A stretch of DNA of 64,000 nt, from NCBI RefSeq assembly GCF_017562075.2, contig NC_054082.1, positions 28,070,231 to 28,134,230 on the forward strand. The letters are read 5' to 3'. Shown here one piece after another: positions 1 to 15,500 of this stretch. The notes beneath the pieces are model-generated. The model was not told the origin of the DNA. It searched no databases and worked only from the letters and a program-made list of their open reading frames with translations. The position numbers and the translations under genes are program-made. The DNA comes from Anopheles merus (Eukaryota > Arthropoda > Insecta > Diptera > Culicidae). Numbering within the stretch: position 1 is the stretch's first letter; every line of letters starts with the position of its first letter.

Positions 1-1509
<1,509 letters not shown>

Positions 1510-1530
1510 AATCCGCGATCACAACCCATA

Positions 1531-1536
1531 AATAAA
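1531..1536 (+). terminator. Poly(A) signal AATAAA of Rpt2 copy 1
   Basis: A canonical AATAAA lies 22 bases after the TAA stop of Rpt2 copy 1 and is followed by a GT/T-rich stretch (TTTGTGAG, TGTTGGTGTTT). This would give a very short 3' UTR. Confidence 0.7.
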
Positions 1537-1868
1537 TCAATACCGTTTGTGAGAAAATGTTGGTGTTTCGGTTTTGCATTTTATTTTTGCAGTTCACGAT
1601 CGATCGATCTATTCATAAAAACGATCAATTCATTTATTGAATAAATATTCTTAAATGGTGGTGATGATGCCCTGCCATATTCCCTCGTGCTTCATTCATC
1701 TGTGTAGGGCAACGTGGCTCACTACGATGCATGGATGGACTTCATAGCTTTGTTCAACGGGAATATGCTTTTTTCAAAGCGAGTTAATCCATGAAATAAT
1801 AAAATAATGATCTACAAATTAACACAAACATATCCCGAATTGGACGAAAGACATGGTTGAGAATTGGA

Positions 1869-1874
1869 TTTATT
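1869..1874 (-). terminator. Poly(A) signal AATAAA of Rpt2 copy 2
   Basis: TTTATT on the plus strand reads AATAAA on the minus strand, about 75 bases downstream of the stop codon of Rpt2 copy 2. Confidence 0.6.
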
Positions 1875-1949
1875 TCAATGTTTCACAATTTATTAGAATA
1901 CCTAAGCAAATACAGCTGACGCTTGGAAGAGGTCGCACGTGTGTTCGGT

Positions 1950-3574
<1,625 letters not shown>

Positions 3575-4826
3575 ATGGCTCTGTGGAATCAAAGAAACCT
3601 GGATCCGCCGGTAGTTTTGAATGCCCCGTGTAAATCGAAAAACATCAAGAGTCGTAAGTAGCTGCTAGCTCGTGATCTGGCAAGCAACCAGTGACGACCT
3701 TCGATCATTCCTTTCCACCTTTGCAGAAATTTCCGCTCTAACCAAAACGAGTACCAGCATGCTCAACTACTACTCCACGCTGAACACGTTTGAAAAGGCT
3801 GCCGCATACGAGACGCGCTTCGTCAATCGCTTCAAGTACCGTTTGCGTAATATGCACGGCTTTCAAATTATGCGACGTGTGAACCAGACGCTGATCCGCA
3901 TCAAAAACATGGACCTGGTGCAGGTTATTATGGATTTGCACAGCTTCCTGCCCGAGTCGGAATACATCCCGCAGACCGTGAACTTGCCGGTACGATCCAA
4001 CCTGGAGTATCTGCTGGTAAGAATGCAAGGATTGTGCAAGCTGCTGATGCGTGTCGTCTACCTTACAAAGGAAGCCGCACGATTCCACGTGAAGCAAATA
4101 GTGAACATGCATCTGTACCCTACGTACGTGATGTTTCTCGGGTTGATGGGCGAGCTGTGGCTGTTCTCCCGCTCGGTATGCAGAAGGACGGTACAGTTCT
4201 ACGAGGAGCTGTATCCGGCCCTGGAGATTCTTCCCGATACCAAGATGAGCTGGTTGCCGGAGCATTACCAGCTGCCGGTTAGTTTGGCGGCATGGCTTGG
4301 CGAAGAGTATGAGCGTGACATTTTGCAATGCGGCGACGCAAACGGTGCAACATCTAGCAATTGGCTGGGATCGGAAGGGGATGCAGACCTTTTCACCCTG
4401 CTTCAGCACAGCACGACGGATGGGGAAGAACAGTTGCTATCGCGGAAACAGGAAACCGAGCAAGCCAACAAGAGTGTGGAGGAAGCGCCATCGTTCAGTT
4501 CCGTACCGAAAGCGTTGCTACTGCAGAGTCTGCGCTCCGATACCGGTGAGGTGGTGGAGAGGAAGGGACGGAATGCACTTCCGACGCAATTCGATGCCAA
4601 ACGGCTCGAACACATACGCTCCAAGTTTCACGTGCAGCAGTTCCTGAAGCAAGAGCGAACCAATCGCACCGACAGCCCGGCGAAAGCGCTGACAAAAGGG
4701 CTTTCGGAGCAGCAGTTTGGTGATTTCAATGTACGCTTGATGAAGGAATTCAACCGACTTTCATCTGTGGAGTTTGTAAAGTTCTTCAAGGAACAGTTTC
4801 TACAGCTGGTTACAGAGGGCACGTGA
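3575..4826 (+). CDS. NEPRO-like protein (nucleolus and neural progenitor protein family)
   Basis: There are two exons, 3575-3653 and 3727-4826, with a 73-bp intron 3654-3726 (donor C|GTAAGTA, acceptor CCACCTTTGCAG). The product is 392 residues. The ATG at 3575 is in a good context (AAAAATGGCT) and starts MALWNQRNLDPPVV. The N-terminal half (to about residue 210) is helical and rich in Leu, Arg and Tyr, with the pattern I recognise as the Nepro N-terminal domain: LVQVIMDLHSFLP, then EYLLVRMQGLCKLL, then a WLFSRS segment. The C-terminal third is charged and less conserved in look, with a helical end. Family members are nucleolar and have been tied to rRNA processing and RNase MRP. The assignment rests on pattern memory, not a search. 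It converges on nibrin, 229 bp away. Confidence 0.72.
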
Positions 4827-4846
4827 GTGAATCGTGTATCGCTTTC

Positions 4847-4852
4847 AATAAA
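4847..4852 (+). terminator. Poly(A) signal of the NEPRO-like gene
   Basis: AATAAA lies 21 bases after the TGA stop and is followed by a TGTTGGTCT stretch typical of a downstream GU-rich element. Confidence 0.65.
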
Positions 4853-5055
4853 GCAGAAACTTCCAGCATCCGTCTGTTGGTCTAAATTCATTTGGTCTAC
4901 TCATTTCATTTCTTTTCATTGTATTAATTTGTATTTTTTTGCGTATTTTAGTGTCGTTACTGTTAATTAAATGGATGAAGAAAAGGGCATACTGCTTAAA
5001 TAGGGCTATAACGTTGGGAATGAAATGTAAAAGTAGGGATTAACATTCGCACATT

Positions 5056-7536
5056 TCATGCACACTGGTTGTCGTCCCGCACGCAAACAGATTTCGTTCC
5101 GAGAACGAGCTGCTGTACCGGATAGTTGCGTTTCTGAAAGTTAAAGACAACAAGGCATTACACACGTTAGCTTTAAAGCACCACACTGTACCCCGATCAA
5201 TCCTTACCTTCACGAATGCTTTAAAATTCTTGCCTCCATCGGCCGTAACGCACGACACCTCCTGGCCGCTGACATCGATTGGACGGTGGGCCACCAGCTT
5301 CATGCTTACCTCACGCACCGGAAACGCATTCTCCATGCTTTTGATCCACTTTTTGCAATCTCGCTGCACACCGTACGGATCGTCGGTTTCGTCCAGCGGT
5401 TCCGATTTTATGTTGATCTTGTCGAGCGAATGGTCCTCACCGCTGCCACCGGTCAGCTTTAAGCCGCACATCGTCGACGACAGCCAGCCCATCGCGGATG
5501 GTTGTACTGGTTTTATAAATTCCTTGTACCCATCCATCGTCGTATCGTTGCTTCCCTTGCTTCGATTCTGTGCCCCGGCCAGCGCGCGGGTTGTGGACGC
5601 ATCGGATGTGGCCGACGATGGGTTGGTTTTCGAATGGCTATTATTACTGTTGTTGAGAGTATCATTCGCCTTGCGTTGGTTAGCAGCAGCAGCAGCACGT
5701 CGCTGCTGGGTGGTGGGAGTTTCTTCGAAGCAAAACAGATCCTCTTGATCTGTTGCCGGAGCGTTCCGTCGACTACGACTACCTCCAACCGCTACCGTCT
5801 GCCTTACCTCCGCTGTGTTCGTGATGGTGGTCGGCTTTTCATTTGCCTTGTCCATGCGCGGTTTCTTTCGTGGAGCAATCTCATCGAAGTTAAACATATC
5901 CTCATCGTCCAGCTTCTGGTGAAGGTTGGTGGCACGGCGAGTTTTGGCCGACTCCTTACCGGCCGCCCGCGAATCCGACTCCATGGAATGTCGGTTAACC
6001 GCCAGGAAGCCACGTGATTGCAGAGCTTGCGACATCGCGGAGTCGGGTGTCGGTTGCGTTTCGGGCACATGTATCTCATTTCGTTCCGATTCTGTAAGTT
6101 TCGAATCCACAGGCGGCGAGTAGCTCACGCTTTCCACTGGAGAACCAGTACGTCGGAGACGCTTGGGCGGATTGCTGCTGTGCTCATCGTCGTCATTCGT
6201 TTGCTGCTTGCTTTTCTCTGCCTCCTGCATTCGTTTCGATTTGCGTCGTTCTTCGGGAGCGGCAGCGATCGGCACAGGCGCCGGAACGAGAAAGGACGCG
6301 ATAGAACGTGTAGAACCGTTAACTGCTTTACCCACGGGGGGCGGTTTGGTTGCTGTAGCTACTCTTGGCTTCTGTTCAGTTAGCGGTTCCGTTTCCGGGA
6401 TGGTGTTTATTTCGGGCCCGCTCGCACTCTTTCCCTCTGTGCTTTCCGTTTGCTGCTCCGTGCTGTTGGCAAGCGTTTCTCCGCCCTGCGCCGAACTGTA
6501 GCACTCCTCGACGTTGAACGCGAAGCTGTACTCCGGATTGCAGTACTTTTCCGTCGAGCAGAACATGATCGCTAGCCCAATTTCCAGATCCGGCACCATG
6601 CGGCGTCCCCGTGACGCAATGTACTGGGACAGCGTGTCAAACGACTGGGACTGCGATTGGGATGAGCCGGATGATTTCAGCTTCACCGTTACCACGTTCG
6701 GTTTGAGAAAGCGTGATTTGGCTATTTTTTCCCGCTGCGCACTCACGCACACACCACCGGCCAGCTTGACAATGTGCTCAAACTGATTGTACTGTGCGGT
6801 GTTGAGAAAGATAAACTCCTTTCCACGGAAAAGTGTGCTCCGGGCAGGGTTAGGGTGAAAGATCAGCTCTTCGTTTCGGATGTAGGTTTCCGTGCAGGAG
6901 GGAACGAATTCTTTCACCGCCGGCAGTGCTTTCCCTTTACCGATGCAATCGCGCTCGATTGCGTGGAAGTAATCCGGCTTTACGATCGGCACCTGACCGA
7001 CCATGCACTGCAGGAATTTGGTGGTGACGGTGATGGTCGGCATGATGAGATGCGTCAGACCAGGAGTGTACAGGGGCAGCAACTCGGCGCCTATCTTCTC
7101 TAGCACCGTTTTCAGCTGATCGTCCATGACGAGCGTGGATGTGAGACACCGAAAGCTAGCTTTGCCGACCGTCCAGACACTGCCACAGCGGCCAAAGCGT
7201 ATCACATCGCCAGCCTTCAGCTCGGTCGGATGCTCCTTGGAGATGGGGACTGTTTTGTTAATGTTGTCGTTAACGTACGATCCATACCGGGATCCTATGT
7301 CGGTGAGCTTCAGGACGTCCTTGTGGGGCTGTAGCGAGGCATGATTGCGGCTGATTGAATCGTCGCCAGTTATAATGAGATCCGTACCGGTTCGGCCCAC
7401 CGTATGGCAGGGGGTGTGTGATACAAGATAGTATACGTGCTCTGGAACGAAAACCAAGCGATCGATCAATAAATTTACGTTTGATCACGCGCGGGTACAA
7501 GTACCTACGTGTTTTATTATTTGTGAGGAACCACAT
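5056..7536 (-). CDS. nbs: Nibrin / Nbs1, MRN double-strand-break repair complex
   Basis: There are three exons on the minus strand: 7536-7509, 7441-5208 and 5133-5056, with introns of 67 bp (GTAGGT...TTCCAG) and 74 bp (GTAAGG...TTTCAG). The product is 779 residues. Exon 1 gives MWFLTNNKTQ, matching the MW start of animal nibrins. An FHA domain (about 18-95) keeps the phosphothreonine-binding core: Arg26 in VGRT, and SRNH at 40-43; GSYVN at 63-67 replaces the usual NGTFVN. Tandem BRCT domains follow to about residue 325. An SQ cluster (SSQSQSQSFDTLSQ, about 260-280) could be an ATM/ATR target. A long disordered region contains two acidic FxF motifs: DEDMFNFDE near 521 and QEDLFCFEE near 575. 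After splicing, KNFKAFVKKRNYP (about 746-757) matches the Mre11-binding KNFKKF motif of human nibrin, and only about 17 residues follow. Nibrin recruits Mre11-Rad50 and ATM to breaks in the nucleus. Confidence 0.92.
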
Positions 7537-8242
7537 TTTCACTTTCTAACAGGGAAAACACTGCATTACATACAGACGATGCACAAGAAAACCACCTCGC
7601 CGTGGTTGAAGCTATCTGTAGTGTGAAAAAAAATGAAAACAATTGAATATTGTTTTTTTTTTGCGCTTTAAAATGACAGTTCTGTGAAGTTGCTCAAAAT
7701 CGATTCACAGGGGTCTTGGCCTCTTTGTTGTGGAATAAGTTTCTATAACAAATATCATAAATAAAAATGAATAAAGCAATTTGGAGTGAGGTTTATTAAA
7801 AAATTTTTTTATAAGCATGGAGTTTCTCAAAATACAAATAAACTGCGATAATGATTAAAAAGCAACACCTTTGTGTTCCTTCCCGATGGGCTCGATGACA
7901 CGAGCCCTGCATCTGCTGTTGAGCAATTCACAACTGTCAAAGGTAAGTGTTTTTCATGAGGTGGCGAAAGGAGTAAAAAGCTGGAAGGCAGCAGTGCGAA
8001 ATATTCGTGAACATTTTACCAATTTCCGGCCAGCTGATTATGCTAGCGTAAAGCATAACCCTTTCCCGAAGCCGCTAGTGTTCCAGTGTTACCCGTGTGC
8101 TGCAGAGAATCTTGCCAGCTACTCAAGAAAACCTTATCAGAAAGGACGATCGACGACAACAACAACGCGGAACGAAACTACCTCTGCTCGCACCTCCCAT
8201 TCAAGTCATAGCCGATTCGAACGACGACGGTGAAATATCATC
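7537..8242. promoter_or_regulatory. Head-to-head spacer between nibrin and ferredoxin
   Basis: The first half (to about 7870) is very AT-rich and carries TGACAG at 7675 and ACTGTCAAAG at 7931. From about 7860 the sequence is GC-richer and probably becomes the ferredoxin 5' UTR. A 120-codon open frame (from 7871) lies here, but it has no family look and ends just before the ferredoxin ATG, so I treat it as UTR. GTAAGT at about 7942 could be a 5' UTR donor, but no matching acceptor is obvious. Confidence 0.5.
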
Positions 8243-9518
8243 ATGTTCCGACTGGCGGTTACGTCACGGTTCCTCTGTCAGCAGCTTGCCCGGACGGAGC
8301 TGGCCACCAGTGGCATGCGGTCGCTGCAATCTGCCACCAGCGTTTCCGCGTTCACCAGCACCAGACGGACGGCACACACGACGCATGGCATTAGCAGTGC
8401 AAGATCGCTGTCCACCTCGCAGCCAAAGTTGCAAAGCGAAGAGTAAGTGTGCTGATTAGATCCGCAGTTAGAAAATTGCTGATGTTAGAAAAGGTGTGGT
8501 TGTGTATGTGTGCGTTTTGTCGCCGTCGTTGAAGCTGTAATCAGCAAGCATAGTTGGTGGGAGGTTTCAGCACCGCCCGCGAACAACGTTACTTCCTAAG
8601 CTTGGTTTGCCGTCTTCAACCACAGCGGAAAGGCTTTCCAACCAACAAAAGTGAAAGTTTGCATGATATTTGGGAGGAATGTGAAGGTTTGCCGAACCCT
8701 GAAGGCGGTTCACTGTTTGCTGGACAACCACGGTCAATTTACCAATTTGTTCAAATTATCGCAATTCATCACATCTAATCAAGTTCAATTGGGTTTATTT
8801 TTGTAAGTTTGGAAAAAATCGTACTTTAAATTTATATTTGATAAGTCGTCGGCAGAAGAATCTCAGAAAAAATTACGGCATGATGCAGCAAGAATGTTAT
8901 CTGATGCTATTTTTGCTCGGTTGCATTATCTGTTTGCATTTCCTACGAGATAAGGTTTGAATAGAGTAAAAAACGGTTATATTGATATGCGAGGCATTGT
9001 CTAATTGAATGTCATGGTGCGTCATGTGTATTAGAAACATTTCCTGGTTTGGTTTTGTGTTGCATAAACCATAACATTCAAACACGATTTGATAATGCTT
9101 GCCACATTTCGCCCACGATGCAACTAAGATTTCAACTCATTTTTTAAGTATATCTAATAATGCGCTCATTTTTCTTTTTAGGGTGGAAGTAACGTTCGTG
9201 CGCGCGAATGGAGAACGGGTGAAGGCGAAGGGCAAGATCGGAGACTCACTGTTGGACGTCATCGTTAACAACAATATCGATTTTGAAGGATTCGGCGCTT
9301 GCGAAGGAACGCTAACGTGCTCCACTTGCCATCTGATCTTCTCGAAAGCGGACTACGATCGTCTGCCGGAAAAACCAAGCGACGAGGAGCTGGACATGCT
9401 GGACCTAGCGTACGAGCTAACCGACACCTCCCGACTCGGCTGCCAAATCACACTGTCGAAGGACCTGGAGGGGCTCGAGGTGCGTGTACCCGCCACTATC
9501 AACGATGCTCGCAGCTAA
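8243..9518 (+). CDS. Adrenodoxin-type mitochondrial [2Fe-2S] ferredoxin (FDX1-like)
   Basis: There are two exons, 8243-8442 and 9182-9518, with a 739-bp intron (donor GA|GTAAGT, acceptor TTTCTTTTTAG|G). The product is 178 residues. The first 60 or so residues are rich in Arg, Ser and Thr and lack acidic runs, as in a mitochondrial targeting peptide. The mature part is a plant/vertebrate-type ferredoxin fold with cluster ligands Cys107, Cys113, Cys116 and Cys154 ([10 protein letters not shown] and LGCQ). [12 protein letters not shown], the GFGACEGTL stretch and the ending [11 protein letters not shown] resemble vertebrate FDX1 more than FDX2. It carries electrons from NADPH-ferredoxin reductase to mitochondrial P450s, such as the ecdysteroidogenic ones, and insect ferredoxins can also serve Fe-S cluster assembly. 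It is divergent from nibrin. Confidence 0.95.
8443..9181 (+). other. Ferredoxin intron
   Basis: This is the single intron of the ferredoxin gene. It is AT-rich toward its 3' end, with a T-rich tract before the acceptor at 9180-9181. I see no nested gene, mobile element or notable repeat in it. Confidence 0.9.
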
Positions 9519-12500
9519 GAGCGTTGCTCCTGCTCCGGTGCGCATTCCGAGTAGTCTTCGCCAGTGAACAAACTCCGAAGCGCGCTCCTCCGCGGTAGCT
9601 TTTCGATGTAAGCAACAAGTGCAACAGCGTCGCTACAACATATCGCTGATGTTATTGCCTATCGTTTTGTTTTTGTTTTTGTATTTGTGTCCCTTCCTTG
9701 TTGTAAATACGTTCAGCAAACACGTAACAATTTCGCCGGTTCTAGGGCTAGGAGGATATAGTTGTATAAAATTAACCATACCGATTTAATCGAGGCTGTA
9801 AGCGATAAAAAGAACGATTCGTTCGAGGTGCTTGAGCTAGGCGCGAGAAGAGCATGTTTTATTCAGGAATGATTTGTGTCGCTGCCTTGGTTGATCTACA
9901 ATCCAACGTTACTTTTAGATGCAGTATTTGTTAAATATTGATTCCGTCGGTGTTTCAAGGCCAGTTAACAGAACAGAAAGATCGACAGAAAGACGAGAGA
10001 TGAGCAATCCGATTCTGTTGAGGAAAGGGGCATCTTGTGTAAAGCAGCTATAAAGCTGCCAAGTTTCGATCCGTGTTTCAGGATGCATAATGTATGTTGC
10101 CACTGTTCCAATATGGATAAGTGACAAACAATAGATCAAATTGTGCTGTACATAAGGTGTGGTTGGGAAGCGACAAGCACGTGTTATTTTTCAACAGGGA
10201 CAAATGTTAAATAGAATAGATTCGACATGGGTAGAACAAAATAAAACTGCAAAACGCGTTTTACAAACTGCAATATCTAAAATACAGCGTAGTTGCTTTG
10301 AATTCAGTGTGTCACATCTTGCCCTAATTTTATAACCGACTAAAACCATAATTATGTAAATATTTGTTCATGTTAAAGTAGCTTTTTATCAAACTTTTTC
10401 ATTTATTAACACATTTCAGCAAGCGAACTATCAATCATTATTGAAGCTTATTTTCCATTGCTCTGGAAATGGTACCGTTAAAAGGTGTTAGTCTTTTAAT
10501 TAAATCATTCCGTGTATACGTTTCTTTTCCAGCCAAAGGAAACAATGCTTTTGCTATTTAAATATTTATCTTGCACTGCTAATTGCTATTTTACCAGCTA
10601 CAGACACGTTTAAGATAGGCGAAGCATTCTCAAACGAACTTCCCTTTCGCAACCTCAGCAACAAAAAAAAGCTGTTAGGGAAAAGCGTTTTGTGTACCCA
10701 CTACCCCTAACCCGCGCACCAAAGAGCGATCGCGTATTACCATAACGAATGGATTTCTTTTCACTTCCAGCGACCTGACACCCATTGTATGCCGATGGGG
10801 GACGGCCTGCGAATTGTGGCGCCTCTGGGACAGATCGGATGTATCTTCCTATGGCAGCAGTGTGAGTGTGTGTAGTATAATGCACGTCCAGTGCAAGAAA
10901 GTATGCAATGTGCAAGATATTGTCGTTGCATTGTGGAATAAATCTTCTAGTGCAGGGTCGTCGTCTGCAGTGCCGGTGCAGAGGGGTAGAAGAAAACGGC
11001 ACCAGATTAACCTTATCGTTCATCTGTCCATCTTTCTATTTTATAATGGCGCAAAGGTGCGATAATGGCTAATGGGCGTTTATAATTCGGCCACCGTTCG
11101 TTACGGTCACACTTTCCCTCACTGTCCACCGGAGATTTCCAGCACGCTTTTCCGAGACCATTATCAGTGGTCTTTGCACTCGTATCGGTTGGCGGGAGAG
11201 AATGCATCGCCAATGTGGCAATGCATGTAAATTAGACAGAATGGAATAAACATGCAGGGGAACAATTTATGCGCACTTGCACTACCACACGGGTTGCTTC
11301 GGGTGTATATATTTCGATAAGAAAAGGTTCTTTTTTTGTTTTTAGACAAAAATTAAACACCCACAAATTTTGAAGCAAAACTTATGAAAAACCGGACAAA
11401 CACCATAAGGAACCGTTTACCGTTGCTGCAAATGCATCAGATTCGTGTGCGCCGTGCTCCCAAACGGCATGCTTCCTTTCACTTTCGCCAGCGAAAATGC
11501 CATACCGTTCAGCCACTTCCTTATAATCTCTCTAAATGAAGCATTAACTCAAAACGGAAACGAGAAAAACAAAATATAAAAGTAGCACCGTGCAGCCCCG
11601 GGGGCCGATCTGATCGCTGCCATGCCGATCTGTTTGCTCGGGCAGGCTCGGGAACGAAAGCGGTGAAAGAAGGGGAAATGAAACATACAAATATTTAGCC
11701 TTAAAACCGATGTGCGTAAATTTAAGTTTCATGTCCTGCGGCACCAAATACGACCAAATGCTGATCGTTTCGTTCGTTTGCTTCCCTAATGTCTGGTGGC
11801 CGTGGTTCAACTTTCGATCGCCTGTCTGAGGTTCAAACGTATCGTGGATAGAGGAGGGTTTCGGAGGAAGAGAGTGTGTGCCCGGGCGCGGAATATTAGA
11901 AACAGGGTAGACATACACACACTTTGGTGAACGTGTTCACATGAGGTGGGCAGGTTGCTATCGTGTCCTATTTCGCGTGTGTTTAAGCAGTAAAGCAATC
12001 AAACACACTATCAAAATGGTGGTACCCCGGCCAAAGCACACGGAATCTCTTTTCGAGCCGTTTTGAACGAGATTAGGCGACATACCTTTACCGAGGCGAG
12101 GCGTACGAAGAAGTTAGGAGTGGTGGCATCAAGAGGCTAGTAAAAGGTATTAATGGTCAGTTTGGGCCACCGGAGGAACCGAAGATGTGGAGGCAAACAG
12201 TTAGCTTTACGCAAAGGGAAGGATACAGACGGACCATGTAAGGTCAATGGCATGCGCACGTTGAGCTGGTGGTACGGCAATGTTGCGGAACATGCGGTTG
12301 AATGACAAAATCGAACCCGATCTTCACTAATCATTCAGGAACAGGCATGTCCGAGGGCGAAAAAGCTGGTTGGAAGTGGCGAGCGACACTGTTGCGTGTC
12401 AGTAGGGAATGGAGGTACGTGTTTTCAACGAGCTAGTACGTCCAGTTACTCTCTACGCCGGGGATGTGGTATGTTCAAGTCTCAGTCGCAGTTCATTTTA

Positions 12501-15500
12501 TCAAAAGAAACTTATAGTGAAGTACTTTGCATCGCAAAAGTCATTGCATTGATCGATGATGATCACTCCTTCTTTTTTTCCCTCAGCACAAACTCCTAAA
12601 ATAAGATGCTGGGGCACATTCGCCGACCGGATTTGAGCAAGAAAGTGGGCCAAATCCTTCAGTTGGGCGGTAATGGAAAAGGTTGCACACCTCACAAGTG
12701 ACAACTTTCGGTCGAGTTGTGTCGGGGGGTTGGCCAGCTTTCAGAAAACTGGTGGTCAAGGCCGTAGTCCAGCTTCTTCCAGCCTCTGGCAAGCGTGGTA
12801 TGGTGCATGAAGCCGCGGCGAGAAAGCCATTCCCGTATCGCCGATTTTTGACACCTCTAGAGGAGGAATGGGGAGAACAGGTTGTGTAGGCAGCGGGTAC
12901 TTAAGATGAACGTTTATTGACCTTTGTTTTACATGTTTACACAGTGTTTAGGTTTATATAGAGTTTATGCGCACGAAACAGTGTTGCGCTTTGGGCATGA
13001 CTTTAAGTTTTCATCCAGTAAGTTACACTAGCTTCACTTTCATCACATGGTGCTCATTATGAGGTTCATTGTTGCTTTATTAGCAAGTTTTCCGAAGAAA
13101 GTGGACAGAAAAAATGTAATAAACATACAAATCACCCGGCAAGATCTGGTCGACTGACGGCGCTGATGCACCATCGTGTCGTTTACGGTGAGAGAAAGGT
13201 CATTTAGTTGAACCTCCGCACCAGCCACAATGTCTGTCACCACCTGTCCCACTGGTTCAGCGAGCGGCATTGTTCAGCTAAAGCTGGAGCCGCATTATTA
13301 TTATATTTAGCATCATTGTTTTATTGGTGTTTCGTCGCGACCACCGAAACTTCGAGGTTCGTAGCCAGTCGATCACCCAAGTCACCGGTCGACAAAACGC
13401 GGAAGATAATTGGGACAAGTTTAACATGAACGAAACAGAAACAAAAAAAAAGCACCGAATGCTTACCATCATGAACCATGCTTAATTTGGATACAGCTAA
13501 AGAGTTTGGCGGAACGGTGGGACGGGGAAAATGCTGGGTGTTTTTCACAATTTTGCATCATGCAGCAGCATGATCGCTTTCGGTCGATAGTGCACGAAAA
13601 TGGACAAAGGAAAAGGGTAAAACGAATAGTGAAAACAAAGCGATTTAATTTTATGATCACTGATAACAAGGCAAAACTATACCGTGCCCGTCTTATGTAC
13701 CGCGGCCCAGCGGCTAGTATGATCAGGTCGTGAATGGAGCGGACACACGACGTGTGAGGGTTGCTTACTCCCTTATGCCAGCAGAATAAGGAGAATAATT
13801 TTGCTGACAGGAGAAGCACACGGAAAGGGTGTGGATGGTTAACGGATAATTTAATTTAATTAGAATTCTTTCACTTTTTCCCCCAATGACTATAGTCGAA
13901 GGTCACGCTTATTGCAGGAAAATGGTAAGATAAGTAGAAGAGTAGGATAAGCTGATGCTGACAGGCATTATAATCGTTAGCTGAAGTAAATATTTTATTA
14001 AATGACTTATTCGTGAAAATGATAGAAGGTTCTTTTTATAAATTGTCAATGATCTTACTAAGATCTACTTATACGGTGCAAACAGTAAATGAAATTGCCA
14101 CCAGATGTCGCTGAGCCATTTTGCTTCCTTTACCTTAGTGATTCATCTTTTTTGACGTTAATGAAATCGAATAAAAATTTTGTGAAATTCTCTTAAAATA
14201 AGCTACTGAGCCTCTGACCCATAAATACCGGTTGATTGAGGTGAAATTGTTAATACCCAAAGACCACCACGCCCAAACGCAAACACACACGCAAACCCAG
14301 CCCAACTTTGGTATCGATAATTTCTTTCGCAATTGCTGTTCTCGTCTCGCCTTATTTGAATATGGGGACGAATTTAGCATGCGGTGTCGTATGCCTCGAA
14401 AGTGACCTCTTTTCCATCCGGCCCTGCCGGATCACCGCATCACTTCTGGTGATCATACCGATGATGGCGGTGATCATCCGCAATGACATCAGCGCTAATG
14501 CAGCGGGAACGCTTTGCGTGAAAGCAAAACTGTTTGTCAACCAAACGAAAGGAAGAGTGAAGGCAGTTCTATCGTGTGACCATTCTTCGCCATACCGCTC
14601 GTCGCAGTGGTCACCTCGTGACAAATGCTCTTCCGCCCCGTTTTGCCGCGGCTGTGCGTGTAACCGAATTTGGAATCGACGTTTGACCAGCTTCGAAGCA
14701 TCCAGCAAAGTATGTTACGTCCATCATCATCATGTGTTGGACAGAGTAACAGCAAGCAAATAAGTGGGAGTTTTTGTGTTTGTCTGTGTGTGTGTTTTTC
14801 CTTCTGCTCAATAACACCATTTACCCGATCTCAATGCGGGGATGGAGCGTTAGGTCAGCAAACTAAAGTGAAATCGTACGTTAAACTTACATCCGGATGT
14901 GCGTGCACATGGATCGGTGGTGTTTCGGAGGCGATGATCGATTTCGATTTGATTATTTCATTAGGAAGGGTATTTTTTTATGAACGGAGTACGGAAGCGG
15001 GCCACGGTGAGGCAAACAAGAGAATCCAATCGAGCTGGGACGTAATTCAAATGGAAGGTAAATCCTGTAACCTTCCGGAGAAGGGCTGATGATGTAGTGA
15101 CTATAAAGGGGGTTTGATTGTTTTATAGCGTTGCAAGCCTCCTATTGGGTTGATCGTGGTAGTGCTAAAAAGCGGTAAGAAAATGTTGGAGGAAGCTCTT
15201 TAGATTCATTCATAATTGAACAATGCAACGAGATGATGTAAAGAGTTGTTATAGGCATGATCATTTATTATTTATCACTTAATTGTCACGCACAAAACGT
15301 AAGAAGTAATTCAATTTACCTGTTTAAGTAATGGACTTTCTTTTGCCCAAAGCGGTCTCCATGCCAACGGGAAATACTAATGCTTAATGAATTTAAAGTA
15401 TTTGTTTCACTTTACATATCTTACTGAACGATCGTTGTCAACATTTTGTGAGACGTCTCATTCCAACCCGACCGGCTGGAAATGCACCCATAGAAATGCG

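Larger units (their letters stand above)
1510..1949. other. 440-bp spacer between the convergent Rpt2 genes (both 3' UTRs)
   Basis: The spacer holds the 3' ends of the two convergent genes. It is AT-rich, has no open frame of note, and has no similarity between its left and right halves, so the inverted duplication does not extend into the 3' UTRs. Poly(A) signals on each strand (1531 plus, 1869 minus) suggest the two transcripts normally stop before overlapping. Confidence 0.6.

Noticed and set aside
5502..6383. Several plus-strand frames of 120-172 codons opposite the nibrin disordered region
   Set aside because: They are shadows of nibrin's GC-rich third positions, overlap each other and have no motifs.
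7871..8233. 120-codon frame just upstream of ferredoxin
   Set aside because: It ends before the ferredoxin ATG, is in the expected 5' UTR, and its product is a Ser/Thr/Arg-rich string without resemblance to any family.
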